Source of the DNA: Cellulomonas fimi ATCC 484
Lineage (GTDB): Bacteria > Actinomycetota > Actinomycetes > Actinomycetales > Cellulomonadaceae
Length of the DNA: 64,000 nt
Assembly: GCF_000212695.1 (NCBI RefSeq)
Contig: NC_015514.1
Location: forward strand, 2,418,001 to 2,482,000
Reading direction: 5' to 3'
Shown here one piece after another: positions 9,138 to 18,148 of this stretch; the first letter of the stretch is position 1; each line of letters starts with the position of its first letter. The notes beneath the pieces are model-generated. The model saw nothing but the letters and a program-made list of their open reading frames with translations. It did no database searches and was not told the origin of the DNA. Made by a program: the position numbers and the translations under genes.

Positions 9138-9172
9138 GGGCCGCCCGACCCCACCCCGGGGACGGGCGGCCC
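9138..9172 (+). terminator. hairpin after sodA
   Basis: GGGCCGCCCG at 9138-9147 pairs with CGGGCGGCCC at 9163-9172, a perfect ten-base-pair stem starting 20 bases after the sodA stop. Confidence 0.7.
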
Positions 9173-9260
9173 TCGCCGTCTCACCCTGCACGCCACGCCG
9201 CAGCGAGGCGTCCGCTCCTGCCGATGCTGCCGACCCTGCCGACCCTGACGAGAGGCCTCC

Positions 9261-10043
9261 ATGTCGACGACGACGCCCAGGCTCGACGTCCGTCTGGTGT
9301 GGGGCCCTTCGGGGGCTCGCTCCCTCGACGACGCCACGGACGTCGCGGTGGTCGTCGACGTCCTCTCCTTCACGACGACGGTCACCGTCGCGGCCGACCG
9401 CTCCGTCGCGGTCGTCCCGCACGCGACCGGCGGGCCCGAGGCGGCCGCGCTGGCCGCCTCGCAGGGCGCCGTGCTGGCCGCGCGCCGCTCCACCGCACGG
9501 CCCGGCGAGGTGTCCCTCTCCCCCGGGTCGGTCCGTCGCGCGGCGCGGCTGCACCGCCTGGTCCTGCCGTCACCCAACGGCTCGACACTCAGCAGCGTCC
9601 TGGACGAGCGGGTCGGCACGGTCGTGGCCGCGTGCCTGCGCAACGCCGGCGCGGTGGCCGGGTGGCTCGTCGCGCGTGCGGCGGACACCCCGTTGCGGGT
9701 CGCGGCGGTTGCCGCCGGAGAACGGCGCACGGACGGGACCGTCCGTCACGCGCCGGAGGACGTGTGGGGTGCGGGCGCCGTGCTCGCCCACCTCCGCTCG
9801 TCCGCCGGCGCCGTGCTGTCACCCCAGGCGCGCGCGGCCGCCGACGCGTGGCTCGACGTCGCCCCGCGGGTGGGCCGCTCGCTCCGGCACAGCCGCACGG
9901 GCGTCGAGCTCGTCGAGTGGGGCTACGCGGAGGACGTCGAGATCGCCGCCGAGGTCGACGCGAGCGCGAGCGTCCCGCTGCTGCGCGACGGGGCGTACGT
10001 CGACGTCGCCGCACCGGCCGGGTCGAGCGCGCCGCTGCCCTGA
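9261..10043 (+). CDS. ComB-family 2-phosphosulfolactate phosphatase-like protein
   Basis: The 260-residue protein shows ComB family signatures: VVVDVLSFTTTV, the SPNGS loop, GERR and EDVWGAG. ComB is a magnesium-dependent phosphatase of coenzyme M synthesis in methanogens, but family members are common in bacteria that make no coenzyme M, and their substrate is unsettled. No other sulfolactate pathway gene is nearby. It sits alone between the sodA terminator and a very strong bidirectional terminator. The family assignment is firm; the reaction here is not. Confidence 0.8.
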   Translation: MSTTTPRLDVRLVWGPSGARSLDDATDVAVVVDVLSFTTTVTVAADRSVAVVPHATGGPEAAALAASQGAVLAARRSTARPGEVSLSPGSVRRAARLHRLVLPSPNGSTLSSVLDERVGTVVAACLRNAGAVAGWLVARAADTPLRVAAVAAGERRTDGTVRHAPEDVWGAGAVLAHLRSSAGAVLSPQARAAADAWLDVAPRVGRSLRHSRTGVELVEWGYAEDVEIAAEVDASASVPLLRDGAYVDVAAPAGSSAPLP

Positions 10044-10068
10044 CCGGTCGCGCGCGACCGGACACGCG

Positions 10069-10104
10069 TCGGCCCCCTGCTCCGCGACGGGAGCAGGGGG
10101 CCGA
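10069..10104. terminator. 15-bp bidirectional terminator
   Basis: TCGGCCCCCTGCTCC at 10069-10083 pairs perfectly with 10090-10104 around a six-base loop. It separates the ComB-like gene from the convergent ctaF and should serve both strands. Confidence 0.85.
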
Positions 10105-10119
10105 GAGCGTGGTACGAGA

Positions 10120-10518
10120 TCAGTGCGCGTGCTGGCCGCGGGAGAACTCGAAGACCCAACCCACCAGGCCGATGACGCCGAGGGCGGCGCCGATGAACGT
10201 CACCCAGAACCCGATGGCCAGGCCGAGGAACATGACGGCGGCGGCGGCGCCGATGACGAGGGGCCACCAGCTCCACGGGCTGAACACGCCCTGGTCGCCG
10301 GCGCCCTGCTCGATCTCTCCGTACTCGTCGTCCTCGGGCCGCGGGTCGATCCGGCGGGCGAGGAGCGCGAAGTACGCGCCGATCATCCCGACCAGGCCCC
10401 CGACGAGCGGGATGCCGACCGTGCCGACGGGCTCGCCGTCGCTCCACAGCGCGTAGATCAGCCCGATCGGGATGAAGAACAGCAGCCCGTAGAGGAACAG
10501 CTTGGCCTCGAGCTTCAC
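10120..10518 (-). CDS. ctaF: cytochrome c oxidase subunit 4, actinobacterial type
   Basis: A 132-residue protein with four predicted membrane helices ([17 protein letters not shown], then [20 protein letters not shown], and two after [11 protein letters not shown]), matching the actinobacterial-specific fourth subunit of the aa3 oxidase. It has no catalytic residues and is structural. The GTG start at 10518 overlaps the ctaD stop (GTGA). It is the last gene of ctaC-ctaD-ctaF and is followed at once by the 15-bp terminator. Confidence 0.93.
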   Translation of the reverse strand: MKLEAKLFLYGLLFFIPIGLIYALWSDGEPVGTVGIPLVGGLVGMIGAYFALLARRIDPRPEDDEYGEIEQGAGDQGVFSPWSWWPLVIGAAAAVMFLGLAIGFWVTFIGAALGVIGLVGWVFEFSRGQHAH

Positions 10519-12335
10519 CGGTCACCCTCCTTGCCGCCCTCGCGGCGCTCCTGCGGGGAGTCCTCGACGATGGTCGCCGACGACTGCTCCGGCTCGCCCT
10601 TGCCCTCGACGACGCGGTCGACCGCGACCTCGGTCTCGCCGCGGCGGTCGGCCTCCCAGTCCAGCGGCCCGGGGTTCGGCTCGACGTAGTCCATCGCGGC
10701 GACCTCGGGGTGGTGCAGGTCGAACGCGGGGCGCTCCGAGCGGATGCGCGGCAGCGACGTGAAGTTGTGCCGCGGCGGCGGGCAGGACGTCGCCCACTCG
10801 AGCGAGCCGCCGTAGCCCCACGGGTCGTCGACGGTGACCTTGGGCGCGTTGCGCCACGTCACGTAGACGTTCCACAGGAACGGCAGGGTGGACGCGGCGA
10901 GCACCGCGGCGCCGACCGTCGACAGCTGGTTCATCCACGTGAAGCCGTCGTCGGGCGAGTAGTCCGCGTACCGGCGCGGCATGCCGATGACGCCCAGCCA
11001 GTGCTGCACGAGGAACGTCGTGTGGAAGCCGATGAACAGCAGCCAGAAGTGAATCTTGCCGAGCCGCTCGTTGAGCATCCGGCCCGTCATCTTCGGCCAC
11101 CAGAAGTAGAAGCCGGCGAACATGGCGAACACCACGGTGCCGAAGACGACGTAGTGGAAGTGCGCGACGACGAAGTACGAGTCGGAGAGCTGGAAGTCGA
11201 GCGCGGGGCTGGACAGGATGATGCCCGTCAGGCCGCCGAACAGGAACGTGACGAGGAACCCGATCGTCCACAGCATCGGCGTCTCGAACGTGAGCTTGCC
11301 GCGCCACATCGTGCCGATCCAGTTGAAGAACTTCACGCCGGTCGGCACGGCGATGAGCATCGTCATGAACGCGAAGAACGGCAGCAGCACCGACCCCGTG
11401 ACGTACATGTGGTGCGCCCACACGGTCACGGAGAGCGCCGCGATCGCGATCGTCGCGTAGACGAGGCCCTTGTAGCCGAAGATCGGCTTGCGGGAGAAGA
11501 CCGGCAGGATCTCCGTGACGATGCCGAAGAACGGCAGCGCGATGATGTAGACCTCGGGGTGCCCGAAGAACCAGAACAGGTGCTGCCACAGGATGGCGCC
11601 CCCGTTCTCGGGGTTGAACACCTGCGCGCCGAGACGGCGGTCGGCACCGAGCGCGAACAGCGCGGCGGCCAGCGGCGGGAACGCCATGAGCACGAGCAGC
11701 GACGTCACCAGGGTGTTCCAGGTGAAGATCGGCATCCGGAACATGGTCATGCCCGGCGCACGCATCGTGACGATCGTGGTGATGAAGTTGACGGCGCCGA
11801 GGATCGTGCCGAAACCACCGAGCGCGAGCCCGAAGACCCACAGGTCACCGCCGACGCCCGGTGAGTACACGGTGTTCGACAGCGGCGCGTAGGCGAACCA
11901 CCCGAACGACGCCGCGCCCTGCGGGGTGAGGAAGCCGGCGGCGGCGATGAGGCCACCGAAGAAGAACAGCCAGTACGCGAACATGTTGAGCCGCGGGAAC
12001 GCCACGTCCGGCGCGCCGATCTGCAGCGGCATGATCACGTTGGCGAAGCCGGCGAACAGGGGTGTGGCGAACAGCAGCAGCATGATCGTGCCGTGCATCG
12101 TGAACGCCTGGTTGTACTGCTCCTTGGAGGAGAACACCTCCATGCCGGGCGTGAAGAGCTCGGCGCGGATCAGCAGGGCGAGGATCCCGCCGATCGCGAA
12201 CCACACGAACGACGTGATCAGGTACATGTACCCGATCGTCTTGTGGTCGGTGGAGGTGATCCACTTGATCACCGTGCGCCCGAGCGTCTGGCGCGCAGGC
12301 GCCAGGCCGGGGACGTGCTCCGCGACGGTGGCCAT
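10515..12335 (-). CDS. ctaD: cytochrome c oxidase subunit I
   Basis: The catalytic heme-copper subunit reduces oxygen to water and pumps protons. The 606-residue protein has twelve membrane helices. Seen are a heme-ligand histidine in AFTMHGTIM, the HPEVY motif with the His-Tyr pair of the CuB site, the HHMYV CuB histidines and VAHFHYV with the remaining heme ligands. The extended hydrophilic C-terminus is normal in this phylum. Its ATG shares one base with the ctaC stop (TGATG). In M. tuberculosis ctaD lies elsewhere, so its presence between ctaC and ctaF is a difference from that layout. Confidence 0.97.
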   Translation of the reverse strand: MATVAEHVPGLAPARQTLGRTVIKWITSTDHKTIGYMYLITSFVWFAIGGILALLIRAELFTPGMEVFSSKEQYNQAFTMHGTIMLLLFATPLFAGFANVIMPLQIGAPDVAFPRLNMFAYWLFFFGGLIAAAGFLTPQGAASFGWFAYAPLSNTVYSPGVGGDLWVFGLALGGFGTILGAVNFITTIVTMRAPGMTMFRMPIFTWNTLVTSLLVLMAFPPLAAALFALGADRRLGAQVFNPENGGAILWQHLFWFFGHPEVYIIALPFFGIVTEILPVFSRKPIFGYKGLVYATIAIAALSVTVWAHHMYVTGSVLLPFFAFMTMLIAVPTGVKFFNWIGTMWRGKLTFETPMLWTIGFLVTFLFGGLTGIILSSPALDFQLSDSYFVVAHFHYVVFGTVVFAMFAGFYFWWPKMTGRMLNERLGKIHFWLLFIGFHTTFLVQHWLGVIGMPRRYADYSPDDGFTWMNQLSTVGAAVLAASTLPFLWNVYVTWRNAPKVTVDDPWGYGGSLEWATSCPPPRHNFTSLPRIRSERPAFDLHHPEVAAMDYVEPNPGPLDWEADRRGETEVAVDRVVEGKGEPEQSSATIVEDSPQERREGGKEGDR

Positions 12336-13216
12336 CAGTTGTCGACCTCTCCCTGAGATGCGGGCTCGTCGACGTTCTGCAGGCGGCTGTACTCCAGCCC
12401 CAGCGAACCCTCCTGGCCCTTGTCCTTGAGCTCCTGGATGTGCGCGTCGTACTCGTCGCGCTCCACGACCTTGACGTTGAAGAGCATCGACGAGTGGTAC
12501 TCGCCGCACAGCTCGGCGCACTTGCCGAGGTAGGTGCCCGTCTCGGTCGGCGTGACCTGGAACGTGTTCGTCTTGCCGGGGATCATGTCGAGCTTGTAGA
12601 GGAACGACGGGATCCAGAACGAGTGGATGACGTCACGCGAGTCGAGCGTGAACTCGACGCGCTCGTCGACGGGCAGGTAGAGCGTGACCTGCTCCTCGAG
12701 CGCGCCCGGCTCGCTGACGTCCTCGGCCTGCTGGCCGGTGTCGTAGACGTCGTCGTCGAGGTAGTTGAAGTCCCAGCTCCACTGCTTGCCGATGACCTGC
12801 ACGTGGACGTCGGCCTCGGCCGAGGTGTCGTTGATCGCCGTGACGTCGCGGTTCGTGTAGTAGAAGAGCACGCCGACCATGAAGATCGGCAGGATCACGT
12901 ACATGACCTCGAGCGGCACGTGGTACCGCAGCTGCACGGGCAGCACGTCGTCGCTCTTGCGCTTCCGGTACGCCGCGACGCACCACAGGATCAGGCCCCA
13001 GGTGATGAGGCCGACGATGAGGGCGGCGACCCACGACCCGCGCCACAGGCTCGCGATGCGGCCCGTCTGGTCGGTGATCTCGGCGTCCGACGAGCCGGGC
13101 AGCCAGCCGCGGTAGACCTCGTCGGAGCATCCGCTGAGGGCGACGACGACGACGGCCGCGAGACCGGCCGTCGACAGTACCGGGCGCCGCTTCCGGCGGG
13201 GGTGTTCCGGGTGCAC
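12335..13216 (-). CDS. ctaC: cytochrome c oxidase subunit II, lipoprotein
   Basis: CtaC holds the CuA center that receives electrons from QcrC. The 293-residue precursor begins with a lipoprotein signal (basic start, hydrophobic core, LSGC with C30 as the lipidated residue). Two membrane helices follow, then the cupredoxin domain with CuA ligands in [12 protein letters not shown] and the upstream His of [10 protein letters not shown]. The GTG start at 13216 has GAGAGG six bases upstream. It leads ctaC-ctaD-ctaF, facing away from the desulfurase-like gene. Confidence 0.95.
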   Translation of the reverse strand: MHPEHPRRKRRPVLSTAGLAAVVVVALSGCSDEVYRGWLPGSSDAEITDQTGRIASLWRGSWVAALIVGLITWGLILWCVAAYRKRKSDDVLPVQLRYHVPLEVMYVILPIFMVGVLFYYTNRDVTAINDTSAEADVHVQVIGKQWSWDFNYLDDDVYDTGQQAEDVSEPGALEEQVTLYLPVDERVEFTLDSRDVIHSFWIPSFLYKLDMIPGKTNTFQVTPTETGTYLGKCAELCGEYHSSMLFNVKVVERDEYDAHIQELKDKGQEGSLGLEYSRLQNVDEPASQGEVDN

Positions 13217-13440
13217 GGGGGACCTCTCACTCGCGTCCCGTCAGCGCTCGACCCCGCTGCTGGCGGCCGTCACCCGGGACCTTCGTCCTCGACCCGTGCA
13301 GCCTAGCGCGCCGACCACGCCGTTTCTGCCGGACGACGCCGGATGACGACACGGTGTCAGCACCGTCACACCACGTGACGTCCACACCGCCGGGACGGTC
13401 GAGCGGGACCCTCGGGGCCCTCCTCCGCGCTGGCCGGGGC

Positions 13441-13446
13441 TACCGT
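13441..13446 (+). promoter_or_regulatory. -10-like TACCGT, leaderless-type promoter
   Basis: TACCGT ends six bases before the GTG at 13453 and has no Shine-Dalgarno after it. It selects 13453 over in-frame upstream starts such as the one at 13354. Confidence 0.55.
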
Positions 13447-13452
13447 GCCCGG

Positions 13453-14673
13453 GTGAGCCCCGAGAACCTCGACGCCTCCCCCGCACCGTCCGCACCGGCC
13501 GGTGTGACGCACACCACTGCCGGCGGGCCCCCGCGACGCGTCGTGCTCGACGCGGGCGGCCGCGCACCGCTGCTCCCGCAGGCGCGCGCGGCGTTCGTCG
13601 AGGCGCTCGACCAGGGCTGGGCCGACCCGCGACGCCTGCACGCCGAGGGGCGCCGCGCCCGGATGCTGCTCGACGGCGCGCGGGAGGCCGTCGCGTCCGT
13701 GGTCGGCGCGCGCACCGAGGACGTCGACCTCGCGCCCTCGCACACCGCGGCGCTGCACTCCGCGGTGCTGTCGGTCGCGCGCGGCCGCCGACGGGCGGGC
13801 GGCGACGTGGTCGTGTCCGCCGTGGAGCGTGCCGCCGTGCTGCACGCGGCCGAGAGCGCCGCGGCGGCCTCGGGCGGGCGGCGCGTCGAGGTGCCGGTCG
13901 GCCGGGACGGCCGCGTCGACGCCGCGCGCATGGTCGAGGCGGTCGGCGCCGCCGGCGTCGCGCTCGTCGCCCTCCAGCACGCGAACGGCGAGGTCGGCAC
14001 GCTGCAGCCCACCGCCGAGGTGCACGAGGCCGCGCGCGCGGCCGGCGTCCCGCTGCTGGTCGACGCGGGCGCGAGCCTCGGGCACGTCGACATCGGGTCC
14101 GCGTGGGACGTCCTCGCGGCGGACCCCGGCGACTGGGGCGGGCCCGCCGGCGTCGGCGTGCTGGTCACCCGCCCCGGGGTGCGGCGCTCGCCCGTCGTGC
14201 CGCAGGACGAGGACCGGTGGTTCCCCGGCGGCGTGAGCGTGCCCGCGGCGCTGGCTGCGGCCGTCGCGCTGCAGGTCGCCGTCGCGTCCCGCGACGCCGC
14301 CGACGTCGAGCGGCGCCGTCTCGTGGACCGGGTGCGGGCGCGCGTGGCCGCGGAGGTCGTCGACACCGAGGTGGTGGGTGACCCGGACGCGCGGCTCCCC
14401 CACGTCGTCACCTTCTCCTCGCTCTACGTCGACGGCGAGGCGCTCGTGACCGCGCTGGACCGGCTCGGCTTCGCGGTCGCGTCCGGGTCGGCGTGCACGT
14501 CGAGCTCGCTCGAGCCGAGCCACGTGCTCGCCGCGATGGGCGTCCTCACCCACGGCAACGTGCGGCTCGCACTCCCCCGCGGCACCGACCCGGCGGACGT
14601 CGACCGCTTCCTCGACGCGCTGCCCGGCGTGGTCGCCGCCGTGCGCTCCGCCCGCGGGGCGGACGGGCTGTGA
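13453..14673 (+). CDS. cysteine desulfurase-like class V fold protein lacking PLP lysine
   Basis: The 406-residue protein follows the NifS/IscS fold and keeps the C-terminal sulfur-carrying loop GSACTSSSLEPSHVL with C348 as the candidate persulfide cysteine. The segment that normally reads S-x-H-K-x-x-G-P-K-G reads D-P-G-D-W-G-G-P-A-G: the Schiff-base lysine is aspartate (D227) and the preceding His is Gly. Other PLP contacts also look changed (SAVERAA, VDAGAS). Canonical PLP chemistry is therefore unlikely. It may be a sulfur-relay scaffold or a pseudoenzyme; the family name alone would mislead. Its stop overlaps the TusA-like start (GTGA), so the two are translated together. Confidence 0.8.
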   Translation: MSPENLDASPAPSAPAGVTHTTAGGPPRRVVLDAGGRAPLLPQARAAFVEALDQGWADPRRLHAEGRRARMLLDGAREAVASVVGARTEDVDLAPSHTAALHSAVLSVARGRRRAGGDVVVSAVERAAVLHAAESAAAASGGRRVEVPVGRDGRVDAARMVEAVGAAGVALVALQHANGEVGTLQPTAEVHEAARAAGVPLLVDAGASLGHVDIGSAWDVLAADPGDWGGPAGVGVLVTRPGVRRSPVVPQDEDRWFPGGVSVPAALAAAVALQVAVASRDAADVERRRLVDRVRARVAAEVVDTEVVGDPDARLPHVVTFSSLYVDGEALVTALDRLGFAVASGSACTSSSLEPSHVLAAMGVLTHGNVRLALPRGTDPADVDRFLDALPGVVAAVRSARGADGL

Positions 14674-14921
14674 GCACCGCACCCGAGCCGCTGCTCGTCG
14701 ACGCGCGCGGGCTGCGGTGCCCGGCACCCGTCATCGCGCTCGCGCGTGCGGCCCGCGACGCGGCCGACGGGACGACGGTCGTGGTGCTCGCGACCGACCC
14801 CGCCGCGCGTCACGACGTCCCGGCGTGGGCGCGGATGCGCGGTCACGCGATGGGCACGACGGAGCAGGACGAGGACGGCGTCCTGCGCCTCACGGTGCTG
14901 CTCTCCTCGGGCGCGCCCTGA
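14670..14921 (+). CDS. TusA/SirA-family sulfurtransferase
   Basis: An 83-residue cytoplasmic protein of the TusA family, which passes persulfide sulfur from desulfurases to acceptors such as tRNA thiolation or molybdopterin enzymes. The CPxP signature is present at residues 17-20 (LRCPAPV), with C17 as the sulfur carrier. The GTG start overlaps the stop of the desulfurase-like gene, so stoichiometric production is likely. A second redox cysteine is absent, as expected. No tusBCD genes are nearby, and the acceptor is unknown. Confidence 0.88.
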   Translation: MSTAPEPLLVDARGLRCPAPVIALARAARDAADGTTVVVLATDPAARHDVPAWARMRGHAMGTTEQDEDGVLRLTVLLSSGAP

Positions 14922-14999
14922 CCGGACCCGGCGGGGCGCACGCGCGCACGTCGCACCGGCGGCGGCGCGCGAGGTGTGGACGCACCCGGGCCGGACGCA

Positions 15000-15035
15000 C
15001 GAGGGCCCGGCACCCGTGCGGGTGCCGGGCCCTCG
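15000..15035. terminator. 16-bp bidirectional terminator
   Basis: CGAGGGCCCGGCACCC at 15000-15015 pairs perfectly with 15020-15035 around the loop GTGC. It separates the TusA-like gene from the convergent A-type carrier gene. Confidence 0.85.
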
Positions 15036-15049
15036 TCGCGGGCGTGGTG

Positions 15050-15400
15050 TCAGCTGAACGAGCCACCGCACGCGCAGGCGCTGCCGGCGTTCGGGTTGTC
15101 GATCGTGAAGCCCTGCTTCTCGATGGTGTCGGCGAAGTCGATCGTCGCACCCTCGAGGTAGGGGACGCTCATGCGGTCGACGACGACCTCGACACCGTCG
15201 TAGTCGCGCGTCACGTCACCGTCGAGCAGGCGCTCGTCGAAGTACAGCTGGTAGATGAGGCCGGAGCAGCCGCCGGGCTGGACGGCGACGCGCAGACGCA
15301 GGTCGTCGCGGCCCTCCTGCTCGAGCAGGCTGCGGACCTTGTCGGCCGCCACGTCCGTGAGCAGGACGCCGTGCGTCGAGGTCTGCGTGGTCTCGCTCAT
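15050..15400 (-). CDS. erpA: A-type iron-sulfur cluster carrier (ErpA/HesB family)
   Basis: The protein delivers iron-sulfur clusters to apoproteins. The 116-residue sequence has the three family cysteines: one in GGCSG and the C-terminal pair in CACGGSF. AGGAGAG precedes the ATG. It sits convergent to the TusA-like gene, so the region gathers sulfur-handling functions, and Fe-S clients in this window include QcrA, NadA and LipA. In M. tuberculosis the HesB-like gene occupies the same relative place. The erpA symbol follows common usage; iscA or sufA naming cannot be excluded. Confidence 0.92.
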   Translation of the reverse strand: MSETTQTSTHGVLLTDVAADKVRSLLEQEGRDDLRLRVAVQPGGCSGLIYQLYFDERLLDGDVTRDYDGVEVVVDRMSVPYLEGATIDFADTIEKQGFTIDNPNAGSACACGGSFS

Positions 15401-15545
15401 CGTCTCTCCTGGGTGCTGCCGGGGAACTCACGTCAACGGTGCGCAACACCGTCGCGCGCCGGGATGTTCCCGACCAGGGTACGGCTCCGCGCACGCGTCG
15501 TCGCGCACGGGCCCGTCGCCCGCGTCGCGCACACCCGCCGTGACA

Positions 15546-16736
15546 TCAGCGCGACCACGTGCGCGCGACGCGCGCGGCACGCGCCCGCAGCGTCGCCACC
15601 GGGTCGGCGAGCGCCGCGCGCACCTCCTCGGGCGTCTCCCCGACCGCGTACGCGGCCGTGATGCCCGCGGCCGACAGCTCGCGGCGCCCGACCTGCACCT
15701 CGCCCGCGAGCACGACCGTCGGGATGCCGTGGCGCAGCGCACGCGCCGCGACCTCGGTGGCGACCTTGCCGTGCAGGCTCTGCCAGTCGAACCGCCCCTC
15801 GCCCGTGACGACGACGTCGGCAGCCGCGAGGCGCTCGTCGAGCCGCACGCGATCCGCCACGAAGGGCCCCCCGGGGACGACCCGCGCGCCCAGCAGCGCG
15901 AGCCCGAACCCGAGACCGCCGGCCGCACCCGCGCCCGCCGCGGCCGTGAGCCGGGTGGCCGCCGAGGTGGGCCGCGAACCCGCGAGGAGGTCGGGGCGCA
16001 GCTCGTCCGCGAGCGCCGTCGTCGCCGCGTGCGCGAAGGAGCCGAGGCAGCGTTCGAGCTCCTGCGCCTGCTCCGGCGACGCGCCCTTCTGCGGGGCGAA
16101 CCCCGCGCTCGCACCGGTCAGGCCCAGGAGCGGGACGTCGACGTCGGTCGCCGCCACGAGCTCCACGTCACGCCACCGCGCCCGCAGGTCGCGCAGCCCG
16201 ACGAGGTCGGCGGCGGTGACCGCGCCGAGCGCGCCGCCGCCCGCGTCGAGCAGGCCGGCCGGCACCTCGAGCCCTGCCCCCACGAGCATGCCCGCGCCCG
16301 CGTCGTTGGTGGACGACCCGCCCAGACCCACGACGACCCGGCGGGCGCCGGCGTCGCGCGCCGCGACGAGCAGCGCCCCCACGCCGCGCGTCGTCGTGCG
16401 GCCGGGGTCGCGCCGGTCCTCCGGCACGAGCGGGAGCCCGACGGCCTGCGCGGACTCGACGTACGCGGTGCGTCCGGCGGGCTCGTCGACGAGCAGCAGC
16501 GTCGCGGGGGTCGGCTCCCCCAGCGGTCCCGGGACGGTGACCGGGAGCAGCCGGCCGCCGAGCGCGGCGTGCAGGGTGTCGACGAAGCCCGGGCCGCCGT
16601 CGGCCAGCGGGCACTCGTCGAGGGCGTCCGCGGGCGCGACGTCGCGCCAGCCGGCCGCAACCGTCGCCGCGACCTCGCGGGCGGTCAGGATCGAGCCGAA
16701 GGTGTCGGGGGCGACGAGGACGCGCACGCCGAGCAT
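15546..16736 (-). CDS. glycerate kinase (GarK/GlxK type)
   Basis: The enzyme phosphorylates D-glycerate, giving 2-phosphoglycerate in the GlxK type, and feeds lower glycolysis. The 396-residue length is normal. Motifs seen are APDTFGS at the N-terminus, GLGGSSTNDAGAG and TGEGRFDWQS. The ATG at 16736 gives the conserved start (MLGVRVLVAPD). No glyoxylate or glycerate pathway genes adjoin it, so its role is likely general. No clear Shine-Dalgarno or -10 is seen immediately upstream. Confidence 0.93.
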   Translation of the reverse strand: MLGVRVLVAPDTFGSILTAREVAATVAAGWRDVAPADALDECPLADGGPGFVDTLHAALGGRLLPVTVPGPLGEPTPATLLLVDEPAGRTAYVESAQAVGLPLVPEDRRDPGRTTTRGVGALLVAARDAGARRVVVGLGGSSTNDAGAGMLVGAGLEVPAGLLDAGGGALGAVTAADLVGLRDLRARWRDVELVAATDVDVPLLGLTGASAGFAPQKGASPEQAQELERCLGSFAHAATTALADELRPDLLAGSRPTSAATRLTAAAGAGAAGGLGFGLALLGARVVPGGPFVADRVRLDERLAAADVVVTGEGRFDWQSLHGKVATEVAARALRHGIPTVVLAGEVQVGRRELSAAGITAAYAVGETPEEVRAALADPVATLRARAARVARTWSR

Positions 16737-16805
16737 GGTGGCACGGCACGGTGCCGGCATCCGGCGCACCCGGCGGGCGGGGCCGCGGCCGGCGCGCAGG
16801 ACCGC

Positions 16806-16843
16806 GGCCGACGTGCGGGGCCGTGGCCGACGTGCGAGGCCGC
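16806..16843. repeat. 19-bp direct repeat, two copies
   Basis: GGCCGACGTGCGGGGCCGT (16806-16824) is followed directly by a copy with two changes (16825-16843). It lies between the divergent glycerate kinase and nadA starts. An operator role is possible; nothing else supports one. Confidence 0.5.
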
Positions 16844-16943
16844 GGCAGACCGGTGTGCCGGAGCGCCGGGCAGCCCTCGCCGGCACGCGCGTCCGGGCGG
16901 GACGGCCCGGGGCGGGCCCGCACGCGTGTGGGAAGATCGACCC

Positions 16944-18146
16944 GTGACGCTGACGACGAGTGCCGGCACCTTCACGGAGCCCGTCCCCTCGGCCCTGCTG
17001 CTGCTCGGCCGTGGGGTGGACCTCGCCTCCGAGCGGGGCGTGGAGTGTGTCGGGGACCTGCCCGCCCCGAGCGACCCCGACCTGGTCGAGCGCGCCCGCG
17101 CGGCCCGGGCGGCGCTCGGCGACCGTGCGTTCGTGCTGGGGCACCACTACCAGCGCGACGAGGTCATCGCCTTCGCCGACGTCACGGGCGACTCCTTCAA
17201 GCTGGCCCGCGAGGCCGCGGCTCGCCCCGAGGCGGAGTTCGTCCTCTTCTGCGGCGTGCACTTCATGGCCGAGTCGGCGGACATCCTCACGGCGGACTCC
17301 CAGCAGGTCGTGCTGCCGGACCTGGCCGCGGGCTGCTCGATGGCCGACAAGGCGGCGATCGACCAGGTCGAGGACGCGTGGGACGTGCTGGTGGACGCGG
17401 GCGTCGCGGACGACACCGTGCCCGTGACCTACATGAACTCGACCGCGGCGATCAAGGCGTTCACCGGGCGCCACGGCGGCACGGTCTGCACGTCGTCCAA
17501 CGCGCACGTCGCGCTGCGGTGGGCGTTCGACAAGGTGGGCGGCCCGGGCGGCACCGGCAAGGTGCTGTTCATGCCGGACCAGCACCTGGGGCGCAACACC
17601 GCGGTCCTGCAGCTCGGCCTGTCGCTCGACGACTGCGTGGTGTTCGACCCGCGCAAGCCGGGCGGCGGTCTGACGACGCAGCAGCTCAAGGACGCGCGGA
17701 TGATCCTGTGGCGCGGGCACTGCTCGGTGCACGGCCGGTTCTCGGCGCAGAACGTCGTCGACGTCCGCGCCGCGGAGCCCGACGTCACGGTGCTCGTGCA
17801 CCCCGAGTGCAAGCACGAGGTCGTCACGGCGGCCGACATGGTCGGCTCGACGGAGTACATCATCAAGGCGCTCGAGGCGGCCCCGGCGGGCTCGTCGTGG
17901 GCGATCGGCACCGAGCTGAACCTGGTGCGCCGGCTCGCGAACGCCCACCCGGACAAGCGCGTGCACTACCTCGACTCGACGGTCTGCTTCTGCTCGACCA
18001 TGAACCGGATCGACCTGCCGCACCTCGTCTGGGCGATGGAGTCGCTCGCGGCGGGCCGCGTCGTCAACCGGATCGTCGTCGACCCGGACGACGCCCACTG
18101 GGCGCGGGTCGCGCTCGACCAGATGCTGGCGCTGCCGGGCTACTGA
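16944..18146 (+). CDS. nadA: quinolinate synthase A
   Basis: NadA condenses iminoaspartate with dihydroxyacetone phosphate to quinolinate for NAD synthesis using a [4Fe-4S] cluster. The 400-residue protein is of the longer bacterial type. Candidate cluster cysteines are C103 (LFCGVHF), C182 (TVCTSSN) and C348 or C350 (TVCFCSTMNRI); GHHYQRDE and HPEC also fit the family. The GTG at 16944 follows GAAGAT by six bases, a leaderless-type arrangement. nadB and nadC are not adjacent. The DJ-1/PfpI gene starts two bases after the stop. Confidence 0.96.
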   Translation: MTLTTSAGTFTEPVPSALLLLGRGVDLASERGVECVGDLPAPSDPDLVERARAARAALGDRAFVLGHHYQRDEVIAFADVTGDSFKLAREAAARPEAEFVLFCGVHFMAESADILTADSQQVVLPDLAAGCSMADKAAIDQVEDAWDVLVDAGVADDTVPVTYMNSTAAIKAFTGRHGGTVCTSSNAHVALRWAFDKVGGPGGTGKVLFMPDQHLGRNTAVLQLGLSLDDCVVFDPRKPGGGLTTQQLKDARMILWRGHCSVHGRFSAQNVVDVRAAEPDVTVLVHPECKHEVVTAADMVGSTEYIIKALEAAPAGSSWAIGTELNLVRRLANAHPDKRVHYLDSTVCFCSTMNRIDLPHLVWAMESLAAGRVVNRIVVDPDDAHWARVALDQMLALPGY

Positions 18147-18148
18147 GC

